From positions 1 to 11,813 of the forward strand of contig DAOSVX010000018.1 of NCBI GenBank assembly GCA_035379765.1: a stretch of 11,813 nucleotides of DNA. Direction: 5' to 3'. This stretch comes from DAOSVX01 sp035379765. GTDB lineage: Bacteria > Bacillota_I > Bacilli_A > RF39 > UBA660. Positions within the stretch are counted from its first letter, which is position 1; the number at the start of each line of letters is the position of its first letter. Below the pieces are notes generated by a model. That model saw only the letters and a list, made by a program, of their open reading frames with translations. It did no database searches and was not told the DNA's origin. Both the position numbers and the translations under genes were made by a program. Positions 1 through 7,126 of the stretch are shown here, in pieces.

Positions 1-1149
1 ATCCATTTTAGCATCAGCCATTAAGGAAGCCATACTACGGGCATAAATAAGTTTGTATAATTTATATTCATCAGGAGACAAATATTTTTTAATATCTTCG
101 GGATTACGATTAATATTAGTAGCTCTAATGCCTTCATGAGCATCTTGAATATTTTCATTCTTTTTACTTTTTTTAACGTAACCAACATATTCACTACCAT
201 ATTTATTTTTAATATATTTAAATGTTTCATCAATAAAAGAAGCACTCATTCTAGTAGAATCAGTTCTCATATAATTAATTAAACCAACTGTTTCACTACC
301 CAAATCAATTCCTTCATAAAGTTTTTGAGCTGTTTTCATGGTTCTTCCAGCACTAAAGCCTAATTTTCTTGATGCCACTTGTTGTAAAGTTGAAGTACGA
401 AAAGGAAGTGGTGAAGCTTTTTTCTTTTCTTTTTTATCGGTAGATTCAATCATAAAAGTTTTAGATAACAAAGCTAAGATGTCATCAGCTTCTTTTTCAC
501 CTTTTATCTCTACTTTTTTACCACGATATTTTTCTAATAAAGCTTTAAAGTCTTTAAAATCTGCTTCAATAAGCCAGTATTCTTCTTCTTTAAAAGCTGC
601 TATTTCTCTTTCTCTATCAACTACTAGTTTTAGAGCCACACTTTGAACTCTACCAGCACTTTTACCACTAGTTTTAGATTGCATTAATTTACTTAATCTA
701 AAGCCAATAATTCTATCTAGTATTCTTCTTGTTTCTTGACTCTTTACTAGATCCATATCTATTTTACGAGGATTTTTAAAAGCTGCTAAAATAACATCTT
801 TGGTTATTTCATTAAAAACTACTCTTTCATAATCTTTTTCTTTTAAACCCATAGCATCATAAAGGTGCCAACTAATAGCTTCTCCTTCACGGTCTGGATC
901 AGTAGCTAGTAAAACCATATCACAAGTTTTAGCTTCTTTTTTTAAGTCCGTTATAACTTTCTTTTTACCTTTAATAGGTATATAGTTAGGCTCAAAATCA
1001 TTTTCAATATCTACTCCTAAACCATATTTACCAGTTGTAGCCAAATCTCTAATATGACCTTTACTAGAAGTTATTTTATAATTATTACCTAAATATTTAC
1101 TAATTGTTTTAGTTTTACTAGGTGATTCAACGATAACTAAATATTTCAT
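1..1149 (-). CDS. topA: DNA topoisomerase I (type IA), N-terminal part, 3' end outside window
   Basis: This enzyme relaxes negatively supercoiled DNA by cutting and passing one strand. The 383 visible codons read from an ATG at 1147-1149 and stay open to the window edge, so the rest of the catalytic core and any zinc-finger tail are missing. Residues 1-16 carry the TOPRIM start (LVIVESPSKTKTI, with the conserved Glu at residue 8). The TOPRIM DxDxE acidic triad is D84, D86 and E88 in ATDPDREGEA. The strand-cleaving tyrosine is Y293 in NYMRTDSTR. A ribosome binding site (AAAGGGA) lies just before the start and abuts the stop of the LTA-synthase-like gene 10 bases upstream, so the two are probably co-transcribed. 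In many Bacillota dprA precedes topA; here it does not. Identification is very secure. Confidence 0.97.
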   Translation of the reverse strand, partial: MKYLVIVESPSKTKTISKYLGNNYKITSSKGHIRDLATTGKYGLGVDIENDFEPNYIPIKGKKKVITDLKKEAKTCDMVLLATDPDREGEAISWHLYDAMGLKEKDYERVVFNEITKDVILAAFKNPRKIDMDLVKSQETRRILDRIIGFRLSKLMQSKTSGKSAGRVQSVALKLVVDREREIAAFKEEEYWLIEADFKDFKALLEKYRGKKVEIKGEKEADDILALLSKTFMIESTDKKEKKKASPLPFRTSTLQQVASRKLGFSAGRTMKTAQKLYEGIDLGSETVGLINYMRTDSTRMSASFIDETFKYIKNKYGSEYVGYVKKSKKNENIQDAHEGIRATNINRNPEDIKKYLSPDEYKLYKLIYARSMASLMADAKMD

Positions 1150-1159
1150 AAATCCCTTT

Positions 1160-3157
1160 CTAAGAAATACTATCAGTAGTTATTTCTATATACTTATTTT
1201 TAGCTTCCTCTAAATAATTAAAGTAATCTTTACGAATTGCTAAAGCTGACATCTTTAGTCTATTATTTATATCTTGATTAATGTTTATAATAGTATCATC
1301 AGCTATAGTATTAGTAGAATTTTTATAAGTAACTTTACTATTAGATGCATCATAATAAGCAATTTCATTTACCCATGAGCCATCAGCAAATACAGCTAAA
1401 CTTTGATAATCAGAAGAAAATAAGTCTGTTCCCATATATAGTCTTGGATCATAATCTAAATCAAATAAATTAGCTAAAGTAGGAAGAATATTAACAATAG
1501 TTGTATAATCTTCAAATTTAGTAGGTTCTAAATTAGGATTATAAATAATAAATGGGGTTCTATCTCTTTCTTTTCCTTCTAAGATATCTTCGCCTAAAAA
1601 TTCAGCTACATTACTGTTAGATAATCCATATGGATAGTGATCAGCAAACAAAACTATAACTGTGTCATCTAGTTTCCCGCTTTCACTTAATTCATTTAAC
1701 AACTCTCCTAAAGCATTGTCAAGTTCTTTTAATTTTGATAAGTATCTTTTATTAGCTTTAGGTAAATCTAAATCAGTAAATAAATCTAGATATTTATCAC
1801 CATACTCTGAAGATACTGTATAAGGACGATGAGCTGTTACAGTAGTAAAGAAAGTCATAAATTTATCATTTTCCATATAATATTCAACACTGTTAGTAAA
1901 CAATTCAGTATCACTAGGCCATTCTTCATATACAGTATTAACTCTAATACCTAAATCATAAGCATTATAATATACAGTGCTACCCATATTAATATGGTAA
2001 GTTTTCCTAGCATAATAATGATCAGCATAATCATGGTAAGAAGAAGTATAATATCCGGCATTATTAAATAAATTAAAGATTGCTTCCGGATAGACATTGT
2101 TTTTATAAGTATTAGCTGTACAGCAATTAACAATTGTAAACAAACTAGTCATAACTGTCATTTCATTATTAGCAGTAGCACAGCTATTACGAGGAGAATA
2201 ATTATTCACCCAACTCCAACCTTCGTTATACATTTTATTTATATTAGGAAAATACTCAGGATATAAAAATGGTATGTTATTAACTGACTCTAATAAAATA
2301 ACGATTAAATTTTTATCTTTAAAATAACCTGTCATTTCATTTTTAGAAGTTATATCTCTGTTGATAAAATAATCATTTAATACTTTATAACTACTATTAG
2401 TTTCATTTTCTATAACTTGTTCCCATAAACTATCATCAATCAATCTTGTATAACTATTTACTTCTTTTACTTCGTTGCTCTTGGTTTCGTTAGTTGTTTC
2501 TTCTATTTCAATATTTAAAATAGCGGCTTTAAAATCAATAATAGCGTAAGTGGTAATCCCAAATTCATTAACACACACACTTGGAGTTTCGGGATAATAA
2601 AATAAATCTTTATTAGAAACTATTTGATATTTATTCTGCATAAAATTAAGAGTTAAAGTTAAATAAAATGATAATCCGAAAATAATTAAGAAAATAATAC
2701 TAATTAAATAGTTTCTAACTCTAGGTCTATAAAATAACTTATCTACTTTCTTGGCCAAGAAAATATAATAAAGTATTAAAACTATAAAGGGTATTAAAAC
2801 TAAATAAAAGTTCCATGAATAACCACCTATATAATCAATTATATAGCTAGTTACTTTATCTAATTGACTACTACTATTAACTGACATAAAAGTACCAATA
2901 GAATCATTAAATCCTATTTGTGCAAAAGCATATATTGAAACTAGAAACAAAAAAATTATATTTAGTATTTTAGTTACAATATCTTTAAAAGAAGAAAATA
3001 TTACTGCCAAAAACAAACTAATAAAACTTATCGAAATAAATATTCTTAAAAGTGACCAACCCAAAAAATAAGAACCGGCTATGCTTCTTAAAATAAATTC
3101 TATAGCTAACATTATAATTGTTAAAATTAAATAATTTTTAAGAATTTTACTTTTCAT
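1160..3157 (-). CDS. LTA synthase-like sulfatase-family membrane protein (phosphoglycerol transferase type)
   Basis: The 665-residue protein has the LtaS layout: about five hydrophobic segments in residues 8-172, a linker, then an extracellular alkaline-phosphatase/sulfatase-fold domain from about 280 to 600. Family active-site residues are visible: metal-binding E290 in VILLES, the probable nucleophile T328 in CATANNE (TxxxE, as in the LtaS motif TSDxE), H443 in TAHRPY, and D506-H507 in FADHYPY. LtaS enzymes move glycerol phosphate from phosphatidylglycerol onto a growing lipoteichoic acid chain or a glycolipid primer. Which acceptor is used here cannot be read from sequence. The start overlaps the rnhB stop as ATGA, with an AAAGGTGA ribosome binding site inside rnhB. 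It could be a primase-type or otherwise specialised paralogue, so no symbol is given. Confidence 0.9.
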   Translation of the reverse strand: MKSKILKNYLILTIIMLAIEFILRSIAGSYFLGWSLLRIFISISFISLFLAVIFSSFKDIVTKILNIIFLFLVSIYAFAQIGFNDSIGTFMSVNSSSQLDKVTSYIIDYIGGYSWNFYLVLIPFIVLILYYIFLAKKVDKLFYRPRVRNYLISIIFLIIFGLSFYLTLTLNFMQNKYQIVSNKDLFYYPETPSVCVNEFGITTYAIIDFKAAILNIEIEETTNETKSNEVKEVNSYTRLIDDSLWEQVIENETNSSYKVLNDYFINRDITSKNEMTGYFKDKNLIVILLESVNNIPFLYPEYFPNINKMYNEGWSWVNNYSPRNSCATANNEMTVMTSLFTIVNCCTANTYKNNVYPEAIFNLFNNAGYYTSSYHDYADHYYARKTYHINMGSTVYYNAYDLGIRVNTVYEEWPSDTELFTNSVEYYMENDKFMTFFTTVTAHRPYTVSSEYGDKYLDLFTDLDLPKANKRYLSKLKELDNALGELLNELSESGKLDDTVIVLFADHYPYGLSNSNVAEFLGEDILEGKERDRTPFIIYNPNLEPTKFEDYTTIVNILPTLANLFDLDYDPRLYMGTDLFSSDYQSLAVFADGSWVNEIAYYDASNSKVTYKNSTNTIADDTIININQDINNRLKMSALAIRKDYFNYLEEAKNKYIEITTDSIS

Positions 3158-3780
3158 TTTTTCTTTTCACCTTTTTTAATTAAATCACTAATTGGTTTAT
3201 ATGTAAATCGATAATTAGATAATACTCCATATTTTTTAACGTTTTCAATGTGCTCTTTTGTAGGATATCCTTTATGCCTACCGAAACCATATAAAGGATA
3301 TTTTTTATCTAATTCATACATCATAGCATCTCTAGTTACCTTAGCCACAACACTAGCTGCACTAATCGAAATAGAAAGCATATCGCCTTTTATAATACTA
3401 GTAGATGAAATATCAACATCTAATTTCATAGCATCTATTAAAACATGTTCTGGTTTAATACTTAAATTAGCTAAAGCTTTTTTCATAGCTAATTTACTGG
3501 CTTCATATATATTTACTTTGTCAATTTTTTTAGCATCTATAATACCTATACCAATACTTAAAGCATCTTTTTTTAGTTGTTCATAAAATATATTACGTTT
3601 CTTTTCACTAAGCTTTTTAGAATCAGTTAGACCCTCTAAGCAATAATCTTTTGGTAATATGATGGCACAAGCTACAACAGGCCCCACTAGTGGTCCTCTA
3701 CCCACTTCATCAACTCCAGCTATTAAAGTTATTCCTTTTTGATATAATTCTTTTTCATATTTTTGATTATCTATTTTCAT
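3154..3780 (-). CDS. rnhB: Ribonuclease HII
   Basis: This enzyme cleaves the RNA strand of RNA-DNA hybrids and starts removal of single ribonucleotides from DNA. From the ATG at 3778-3780 the protein is 208 residues. The catalytic acids are D24 and E25 (AGVDEVGRG, which includes the GRG ribonucleotide-sensing motif), D116 (VLIDAM) and D133 (KGD); SAASVVAKVTRD and GFGRHKGYPT are further family signatures. Two earlier in-frame starts exist, an ATG at 3787-3789 and a TTG at 3796-3798. I prefer 3780 because TGAGGA lies just before it, although the spacing is short. The gene overlaps the 3' end of rbgA by 14 bases and its own TGA stop overlaps the next start (ATGA), which suggests translational coupling. 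The rbgA-rnhB pair is classic in Bacillota. Confidence 0.95.
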   Translation of the reverse strand: MKIDNQKYEKELYQKGITLIAGVDEVGRGPLVGPVVACAIILPKDYCLEGLTDSKKLSEKKRNIFYEQLKKDALSIGIGIIDAKKIDKVNIYEASKLAMKKALANLSIKPEHVLIDAMKLDVDISSTSIIKGDMLSISISAASVVAKVTRDAMMYELDKKYPLYGFGRHKGYPTKEHIENVKKYGVLSNYRFTYKPISDLIKKGEKKK

Positions 3781-4693
3781 GTTCCTCATACCTATCAAAT
3801 GTTATATTCTTAATTAACTCGTTTTTCATATCGTTGACAATAATTTGACTTAATTTGTCACAATCAACTTCGTTGCCTTTTTTAATAACTTGTAAGTTCC
3901 TCCCAATTGTTTCATAACTAACAAGAATATCTTCATCTAGTTTGGCTATTTTATACCTACTTAATAAAAGGTTAGGATAATATTTATTTAACATTTCCAA
4001 AATATATATAGCTACTTTGTCAATTGGTAATATATCGTTTTTAATTGCTGTCATTGAAGCTAAATTTAAAGCAATAGTTTCGTTATCAAACTTTGGCCAT
4101 AAAATACCAGGAGTGTCTAACAAAAGAATATTACTTTTAGTTTTAAGCCAATTTAATTGTTTAGTAATACCAGGAGTATTACCAGTTTTAGCTACTTTTT
4201 TAGCTGCTAAAGAATTAATTAAAGTACTTTTACCAACATTAGGTATACCAATTACTAAAGCTTTTATTTCTTTTTTATTTAAATTTAATAATTCCCTTTT
4301 ATCTTGAATAGATTTAGTTACTTCATTAGTTAAAGTAATTAACTCTTTATAATCTTTATTATTAGTTAAATCTAACAGTAATACCTCATAGCCTTTTTTT
4401 TGATAATATTTAATCCATTTATTAGTTTCTTTTAAATCGCATAAATCTTTTTTAGTCATAATTAAAATACGAGGTTTATTTTTAATAACATCCTCTATAT
4501 CATTTATTTTAGATGAAAAAGGAATACGAGCATCTATTAGCTCATAAACTACATCTATCAAACATAACTTTTCTTTTATTTCTCTTTTGGTTTTAGCCAT
4601 ATGGCCTGGATACCAATTAATATTTACTTTGGTATCTATTTTATGTTTTTTGTTCTTTCTTTCTTCCCTTTTTTGATACATATCTTTTGCCAT
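3767..4693 (-). CDS. rbgA: Ribosome biogenesis GTPase RbgA (YlqF family)
   Basis: RbgA acts late in 50S subunit assembly in Bacillota. The 308-residue protein shows the circularly permuted GTPase order: the N-terminal signature NINWYPGHMAKTKRE (residues 24-38), G4 at TKKD (80-83), then G1 GIPNVGKST (149-157), G2 GNTPGITK (171-178) and G3 DTPG (193-196), followed by the C-terminal rRNA-binding domain. The usual G4 motif is NKxD; here the first position is Thr. The WYPGHM signature normally lies within the first few residues, but here it follows about 23 Lys/Glu-rich residues with no better internal start. The upstream AGAGG is about 12 bases from the ATG, so the site is weakish; an ATG at 4679-4681 is an alternative. 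The rhuM stop lies 27 bases upstream and no terminator separates them. Confidence 0.96.
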   Translation of the reverse strand: MAKDMYQKREERKNKKHKIDTKVNINWYPGHMAKTKREIKEKLCLIDVVYELIDARIPFSSKINDIEDVIKNKPRILIMTKKDLCDLKETNKWIKYYQKKGYEVLLLDLTNNKDYKELITLTNEVTKSIQDKRELLNLNKKEIKALVIGIPNVGKSTLINSLAAKKVAKTGNTPGITKQLNWLKTKSNILLLDTPGILWPKFDNETIALNLASMTAIKNDILPIDKVAIYILEMLNKYYPNLLLSRYKIAKLDEDILVSYETIGRNLQVIKKGNEVDCDKLSQIIVNDMKNELIKNITFDRYEEHENR

Positions 4694-4720
4694 TTTATTT
4701 TCTCGCCTCTTTTCATACTG

Positions 4721-5734
4721 TTACTTATCTTTATTTTCTTCTAAATACTTATTATAAAATTCATCAATTGAAGAAATATATTTTTGATCTTGCATTACCC
4801 TATATTTTTCATATTCGTCTTCTGCTTTATCTACTGCTGCTTTATGCGAAATATTTCCAGAACCTTTTAAAATGTTTTTCCTTCTAAACTTCAATAAATT
4901 ATCTGTAGCACTTATCCAATCTTGCATTGTCATAATATGTCTTTCTTTTGCTTCGTCTTCTGCAAAAACTAAAAACATATTTGTCAAATCATTTAGTTTG
5001 TTCAATTCTTCTTCATTTAAATAATTTTTAGCAATACTAACATCATATTTATATATTAAACCATCTGGACTGTTTTTCCAATTAGTAAGTCCCATATTAT
5101 TTTTTTGTGAATTGACTCTTTTATAAATAAGTTCTGCTGCGGTATGTCCAGAAATAGCATAATGAAGTTTATTTTGTACAATTTTAAAGAAAGTATAAGC
5201 TTCTTCTGATTTAGGATTATAATCAGTAGATGTTGCAATGAATAAATCAGTGATTTTTTGATAAGCCATACGTTCGCTTACTCTAATTGCTTTAATTCTT
5301 TCAAGCAATTCATCAAAGTATTTTGTATCATACTTATTACCTTTAATGAATCTTTCATCATTTAAGGCAAAACCTTTGGTCATATATTCTTTTAATATTT
5401 TAGTTGCCCATATTCTAAACTCTGTTGCTTTTTTTGAACTAATTCTATACCCAACAGCTATAATGGCATCTAAATTATATATATCTGTTTTATAATTTTT
5501 ATTGTCAGAAGCAGTTATTTCCATTTTGGAAACAACTGAATTTTTATCAACCTCTCCATCATTAAAAATATTCTTTAATTGTTTTGAAATAGCAGAAATA
5601 CCAACATCAAAAACTTTTGACATTCCTTTTTGAGTTAACCATAAGGTTTCATCTTTATATATAGCATCTACTATTATATTTCCTTCTTTGTTTTTATAAA
5701 TTAGTAGGTTATTGTCTTCATTCAATTCATCCAT
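4721..5734 (-). CDS. RhuM-family protein (virulence RhuM / Fic-associated N-terminal type)
   Basis: I recognise this 337-residue protein as a RhuM-family member, named after rhuM on Salmonella pathogenicity island 3 and common on mobile and accessory loci. Its biochemical function is not established. The family N-terminus is visible: IYKNKEGNIIVDAIYKDETLWLT (residues 12-34), a helix-turn-helix-like stretch (LTQKGMSKVFDVGISAISKQL, 33-53), then DIYNLDAIIAVGYRISSKKATEFRIWATKILKEY (84-117). The C-terminal half contains TFFKIVQNKLHYAISGHTAAELI and a helical end. Length is close to what the family normally shows, so it looks intact. The ATG at 5732-5734 has an AAAAGGAG site nine bases away. It follows the deoxyribosyltransferase-like gene by 41 bases and both sit between lepB and rbgA, where they are not part of the conserved set. 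DNA binding or a defence role is inference only. Confidence 0.88.
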   Translation of the reverse strand: MDELNEDNNLLIYKNKEGNIIVDAIYKDETLWLTQKGMSKVFDVGISAISKQLKNIFNDGEVDKNSVVSKMEITASDNKNYKTDIYNLDAIIAVGYRISSKKATEFRIWATKILKEYMTKGFALNDERFIKGNKYDTKYFDELLERIKAIRVSERMAYQKITDLFIATSTDYNPKSEEAYTFFKIVQNKLHYAISGHTAAELIYKRVNSQKNNMGLTNWKNSPDGLIYKYDVSIAKNYLNEEELNKLNDLTNMFLVFAEDEAKERHIMTMQDWISATDNLLKFRRKNILKGSGNISHKAAVDKAEDEYEKYRVMQDQKYISSIDEFYNKYLEENKDK

Positions 5735-5775
5735 CTTTATTATCTCCTTTTTATTTTTTGTAAAGGGTTCCCCTA

Positions 5776-6102
5776 TTAATCAGTTTTTATTAAATTATCT
5801 TCTATGATATCTGTATAATATAAAATTTCTTTATTTAATAATTTAGCATACTCAATTTCACTATTTGTGCTATTTCCAATATAACCATTTACATTTACGA
5901 CCAATATAGCATCTGATAGTTTTATCTTTTCTTTATGCATTTTACCAAACACCAAAATCTCATCCTCAGTATAATCGTCTTTATTAGGCTTTGTTGGAAA
6001 GATAGGAGTTAAAAAGCAATTTCCTTTTAGTTCCATCTTTTCACTTATTTCCATTATTTCTTTTTTAAACTTTAAACTACCACATATGGTTATTATTTTC
6101 AT
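5776..6102 (-). CDS. Small nucleoside 2-deoxyribosyltransferase-like protein
   Basis: A 108-residue protein starting at the ATG at 6100-6102, chosen because a near-perfect AGGAGGT ribosome binding site sits directly before it; a longer in-frame ATG at 6153 lacks one and would add 17 residues. The fold signature is that of nucleoside 2-deoxyribosyltransferase-like proteins: a first strand ending in ICGSLKFKKE (residues 6-15), TPIFPT (32-37), KLSDAILVVNVNGYIGNST (61-79) and SEIEYAKLLNKEI. E82 in the last motif is at the place of the catalytic glutamate of the family. Known members swap or hydrolyse the base on (deoxy)nucleosides or nucleotides; many small members are uncharacterised. It is the first gene of a two-gene islet with rhuM. 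The substrate cannot be told. Confidence 0.8.
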   Translation of the reverse strand: MKIITICGSLKFKKEIMEISEKMELKGNCFLTPIFPTKPNKDDYTEDEILVFGKMHKEKIKLSDAILVVNVNGYIGNSTNSEIEYAKLLNKEILYYTDIIEDNLIKTD

Positions 6103-6105
6103 ATT

Positions 6106-6112
6106 ACCTCCT
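6106..6112 (-). promoter_or_regulatory. Strong ribosome binding site fixing the start of the deoxyribosyltransferase-like gene
   Basis: AGGAGGT on the minus strand lies three bases before the ATG at 6100-6102. It selects this start over the in-frame ATG at 6151-6153, which has only AT-rich sequence upstream. Confidence 0.85.
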
Positions 6113-6133
6113 ATAAAAAAGGAATTAAAATAA

Positions 6134-6150
6134 ATTATATTAAAATTATA
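6134..6150 (-). promoter_or_regulatory. Candidate promoter(s) of the accessory islet
   Basis: Two perfect TATAAT boxes on the minus strand, at 6145-6150 and 6134-6139, lie between the lepB terminator and the start at 6102. Neither has a good TTGACA-like -35 at 16-18 bases; the nearest candidates fall in the terminator stem. The region is very AT-rich, so one box could be chance, but some promoter is expected here after the strong terminator. Confidence 0.5.
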
Positions 6151-6154
6151 CATT

Positions 6155-6186
6155 AAAAAACTAAATAAAGGAAATTATTTAGTTTT
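6155..6186 (-). terminator. Intrinsic terminator of the rplS-lepB unit
   Basis: On the minus strand AAAACTAAATAA (6175-6186) pairs perfectly with TTATTTAGTTTT (6157-6168) around a six-base loop, giving a 12-bp stem that ends in six T residues. The stem is AT-rich, so somewhat weak per pair, but long. The lepB stop codon (6175-6177) forms the loop-side end of the 5' arm. Confidence 0.8.
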
Positions 6187-6666
6187 ACCAAACTCATTAA
6201 AAGGATAAACTATTAAATAAGCATAACCTTTAATAGTACTTTTTTTAACTGGACCAATTACCCTGCTATCTTGAGATACTTCACGGTTATCACCCATTAC
6301 AAAGTATTCATCATTATCTAGATTCACTTCTGTAAAGTTAGAAGTAATTCCATCTCCATAAGGATCTTCTAATAGTTTACCATCAATATAAATTAAACCA
6401 TCTATACATTTAATTGTTTCTCCGGGAAGACCAATTATTCTTTTAATAATATAACTATTGCCTTCTTTAACAACCACTATTTGAAAGCGATCATAATCTT
6501 TAAAGTACTTAGTTGCTTTTACTAACAAAATAACTTCTTTATCTTCTAAAGTTGGATTCATAGATGTTCCATTTACTCTTACTAAAGTAACAATAAATAC
6601 TCTAAGTAATACTACCACTACAATTATTATTATATATGGTAGTAAGTTTAAAAAAAGTTTTTTCAT
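6175..6666 (-). CDS. lepB: Signal peptidase I
   Basis: This membrane-bound serine protease removes signal peptides from exported proteins on the outer face of the membrane. The 163-residue protein has one N-terminal membrane segment (about residues 8-29), then the catalytic Ser35 in NGTSMNPTL, the Lys75 of the Ser-Lys dyad in YIIKRIIGLPGE, and the GDNREVSQDSR box near the C-terminus. The short length and single membrane anchor match the Gram-positive (SipS-like) form rather than the longer E. coli form. The start is two bases after the rplS stop, with only a weak purine-rich ribosome binding site, so translation may depend on coupling with rplS. Its last codons build the terminator of the unit. 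Confidence 0.96.
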   Translation of the reverse strand: MKKLFLNLLPYIIIIVVVVLLRVFIVTLVRVNGTSMNPTLEDKEVILLVKATKYFKDYDRFQIVVVKEGNSYIIKRIIGLPGETIKCIDGLIYIDGKLLEDPYGDGITSNFTEVNLDNDEYFVMGDNREVSQDSRVIGPVKKSTIKGYAYLIVYPFNEFGKTK

Positions 6667-6668
6667 AA

Positions 6669-7007
6669 TTAATTTCTTTCTTTAATTTTATATTCTTTAC
6701 GCATACCTTTTAAGAAGCTTAATTTTGATCTTCTTACCATACCTTTTTTAACAACAGTTATTTTGCTGATGGTAGGAGTATTAACTGGGAATGTTCTTGT
6801 AACACCAATTCCGGCACTTTTCTTACGAACAGAAAATGTTTCTCTTGCTCCACCACCAGTTTTATCAACAACAGTTCCTTCAAATGCCTGGATTCTTTCT
6901 TTTTTTCCTTCTTTAACCCAAACATCTACTCTAACGGTATCCCCAACTCTAAATTCTGGGACATCCTTTTTAATTTGCTTCTTTTCAATTTTATCAATTA
7001 AATTCAT
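6669..7007 (-). CDS. rplS: 50S ribosomal protein L19
   Basis: A structural protein of the large subunit near the 30S interface. From the ATG at 7005-7007 it is 112 residues, the normal size. Family signatures are PEFRVGDTVRVDVWVKEG, RIQAFEGTVVDKTGGG, ETFSVRKKSAGIGVTRTFPVNTP and the basic C-terminal end around VRRSKLSFLKG. This start is preferred over an upstream in-frame ATG at 7041-7043 because AAAGGA lies nine bases before it and L19 proteins begin at this point. A terminator separates it from the trmD operon, and it has its own promoter and leader. lepB follows after two bases. Confidence 0.98.
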   Translation of the reverse strand: MNLIDKIEKKQIKKDVPEFRVGDTVRVDVWVKEGKKERIQAFEGTVVDKTGGGARETFSVRKKSAGIGVTRTFPVNTPTISKITVVKKGMVRRSKLSFLKGMRKEYKIKERN

Positions 7008-7016
7008 ACGATCAAT

Positions 7017-7023
7017 TCCTTTC
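7017..7023 (-). promoter_or_regulatory. Ribosome binding site fixing the rplS start
   Basis: GAAAGGA on the minus strand, nine bases before the ATG at 7005-7007. It supports the 112-residue form of L19 over the 12-residue-longer reading from 7043. Confidence 0.8.
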
Positions 7024-7035
7024 TTATATATATAT

Positions 7036-7063
7036 GTAATCATATAAATTTATAGCGGATTAC
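7036..7063 (-). promoter_or_regulatory. Hairpin in the rplS leader, candidate L19 autoregulatory element
   Basis: On the minus strand GTAATC (7058-7063) can pair with GATTAC (7036-7041), enclosing the palindrome TATAAATTTATA (7043-7054). It lies in the predicted 5' untranslated region, 13 bases before the ribosome binding site. Several low-GC Gram-positives carry an Rfam L19 leader at this position, but I cannot match the consensus from sequence alone. The palindrome could also be mere AT-richness or a second -10 box. Confidence 0.4.
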
Positions 7064-7082
7064 AACTTTTTGAAGCAAAATG

Positions 7083-7111
7083 ATTGTAACAAATTATAAA
7101 TAAAAAAGCAA
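7083..7111 (-). promoter_or_regulatory. Promoter of rplS-lepB
   Basis: A minus-strand -35 TTGCTT (7106-7111) and -10 TACAAT (7083-7088) are separated by exactly 17 bases. The -35 lies in the 3' arm of the terminator that ends the upstream operon. Transcription would begin near 7076, giving a leader of about 70 bases. A second possible pair (TTGCTT at 7073-7078 with TATAAA, 18-base spacing) overlaps the leader. Confidence 0.6.
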
Positions 7112-7126
7112 GTTATTTACCTGCTT
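7100..7126 (-). terminator. Intrinsic terminator of the rRNA methylase-rimM-trmD operon
   Basis: On the minus strand AAGCAGGT (7119-7126) pairs with ACTTGCTT (7106-7113), one G-T pair included, around a five-base loop and is followed by a T-rich run. The TAA stop of the upstream gene (7117-7119) is in the loop and its edge. Confidence 0.75.

Noticed and set aside
338..646. Plus-strand open frame of 102 codons opposite topA
   Set aside because: It is antisense to a firmly identified topA coding region, has no ribosome binding site and encodes a low-complexity Ser/Leu/Phe-rich peptide.
1160..3157. Mycoplasma-type genetic code (TGA = Trp)
   Set aside because: Trp codons read as TGG in the genes checked, and TGA ends rnhB and rimM, so the standard bacterial code applies.
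3248..4307. Plus-strand open frames opposite rnhB (3248-3586) and rbgA (4017-4307)
   Set aside because: Both are shadows of genes with clear catalytic motifs on the other strand; no supporting start signals.
5735..5775. Possible hairpin AGGG/CCCT between the deoxyribosyltransferase-like gene and rhuM
   Set aside because: Only four base pairs with a three-base loop and no T run after it, so not a terminator; the two genes are likely co-transcribed.
6103..6153. Longer N-terminus for the deoxyribosyltransferase-like protein (start at 6153)
   Set aside because: The AGGAGGT site at 6106-6112 would lie inside the gene, the fold begins with MKIITICGS at 6102, and the extra 17 residues are translated from the AT-rich promoter region.
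6763..7047. Plus-strand open frame opposite rplS
   Set aside because: It mirrors the L19 gene, which is certain; the peptide has no family resemblance.
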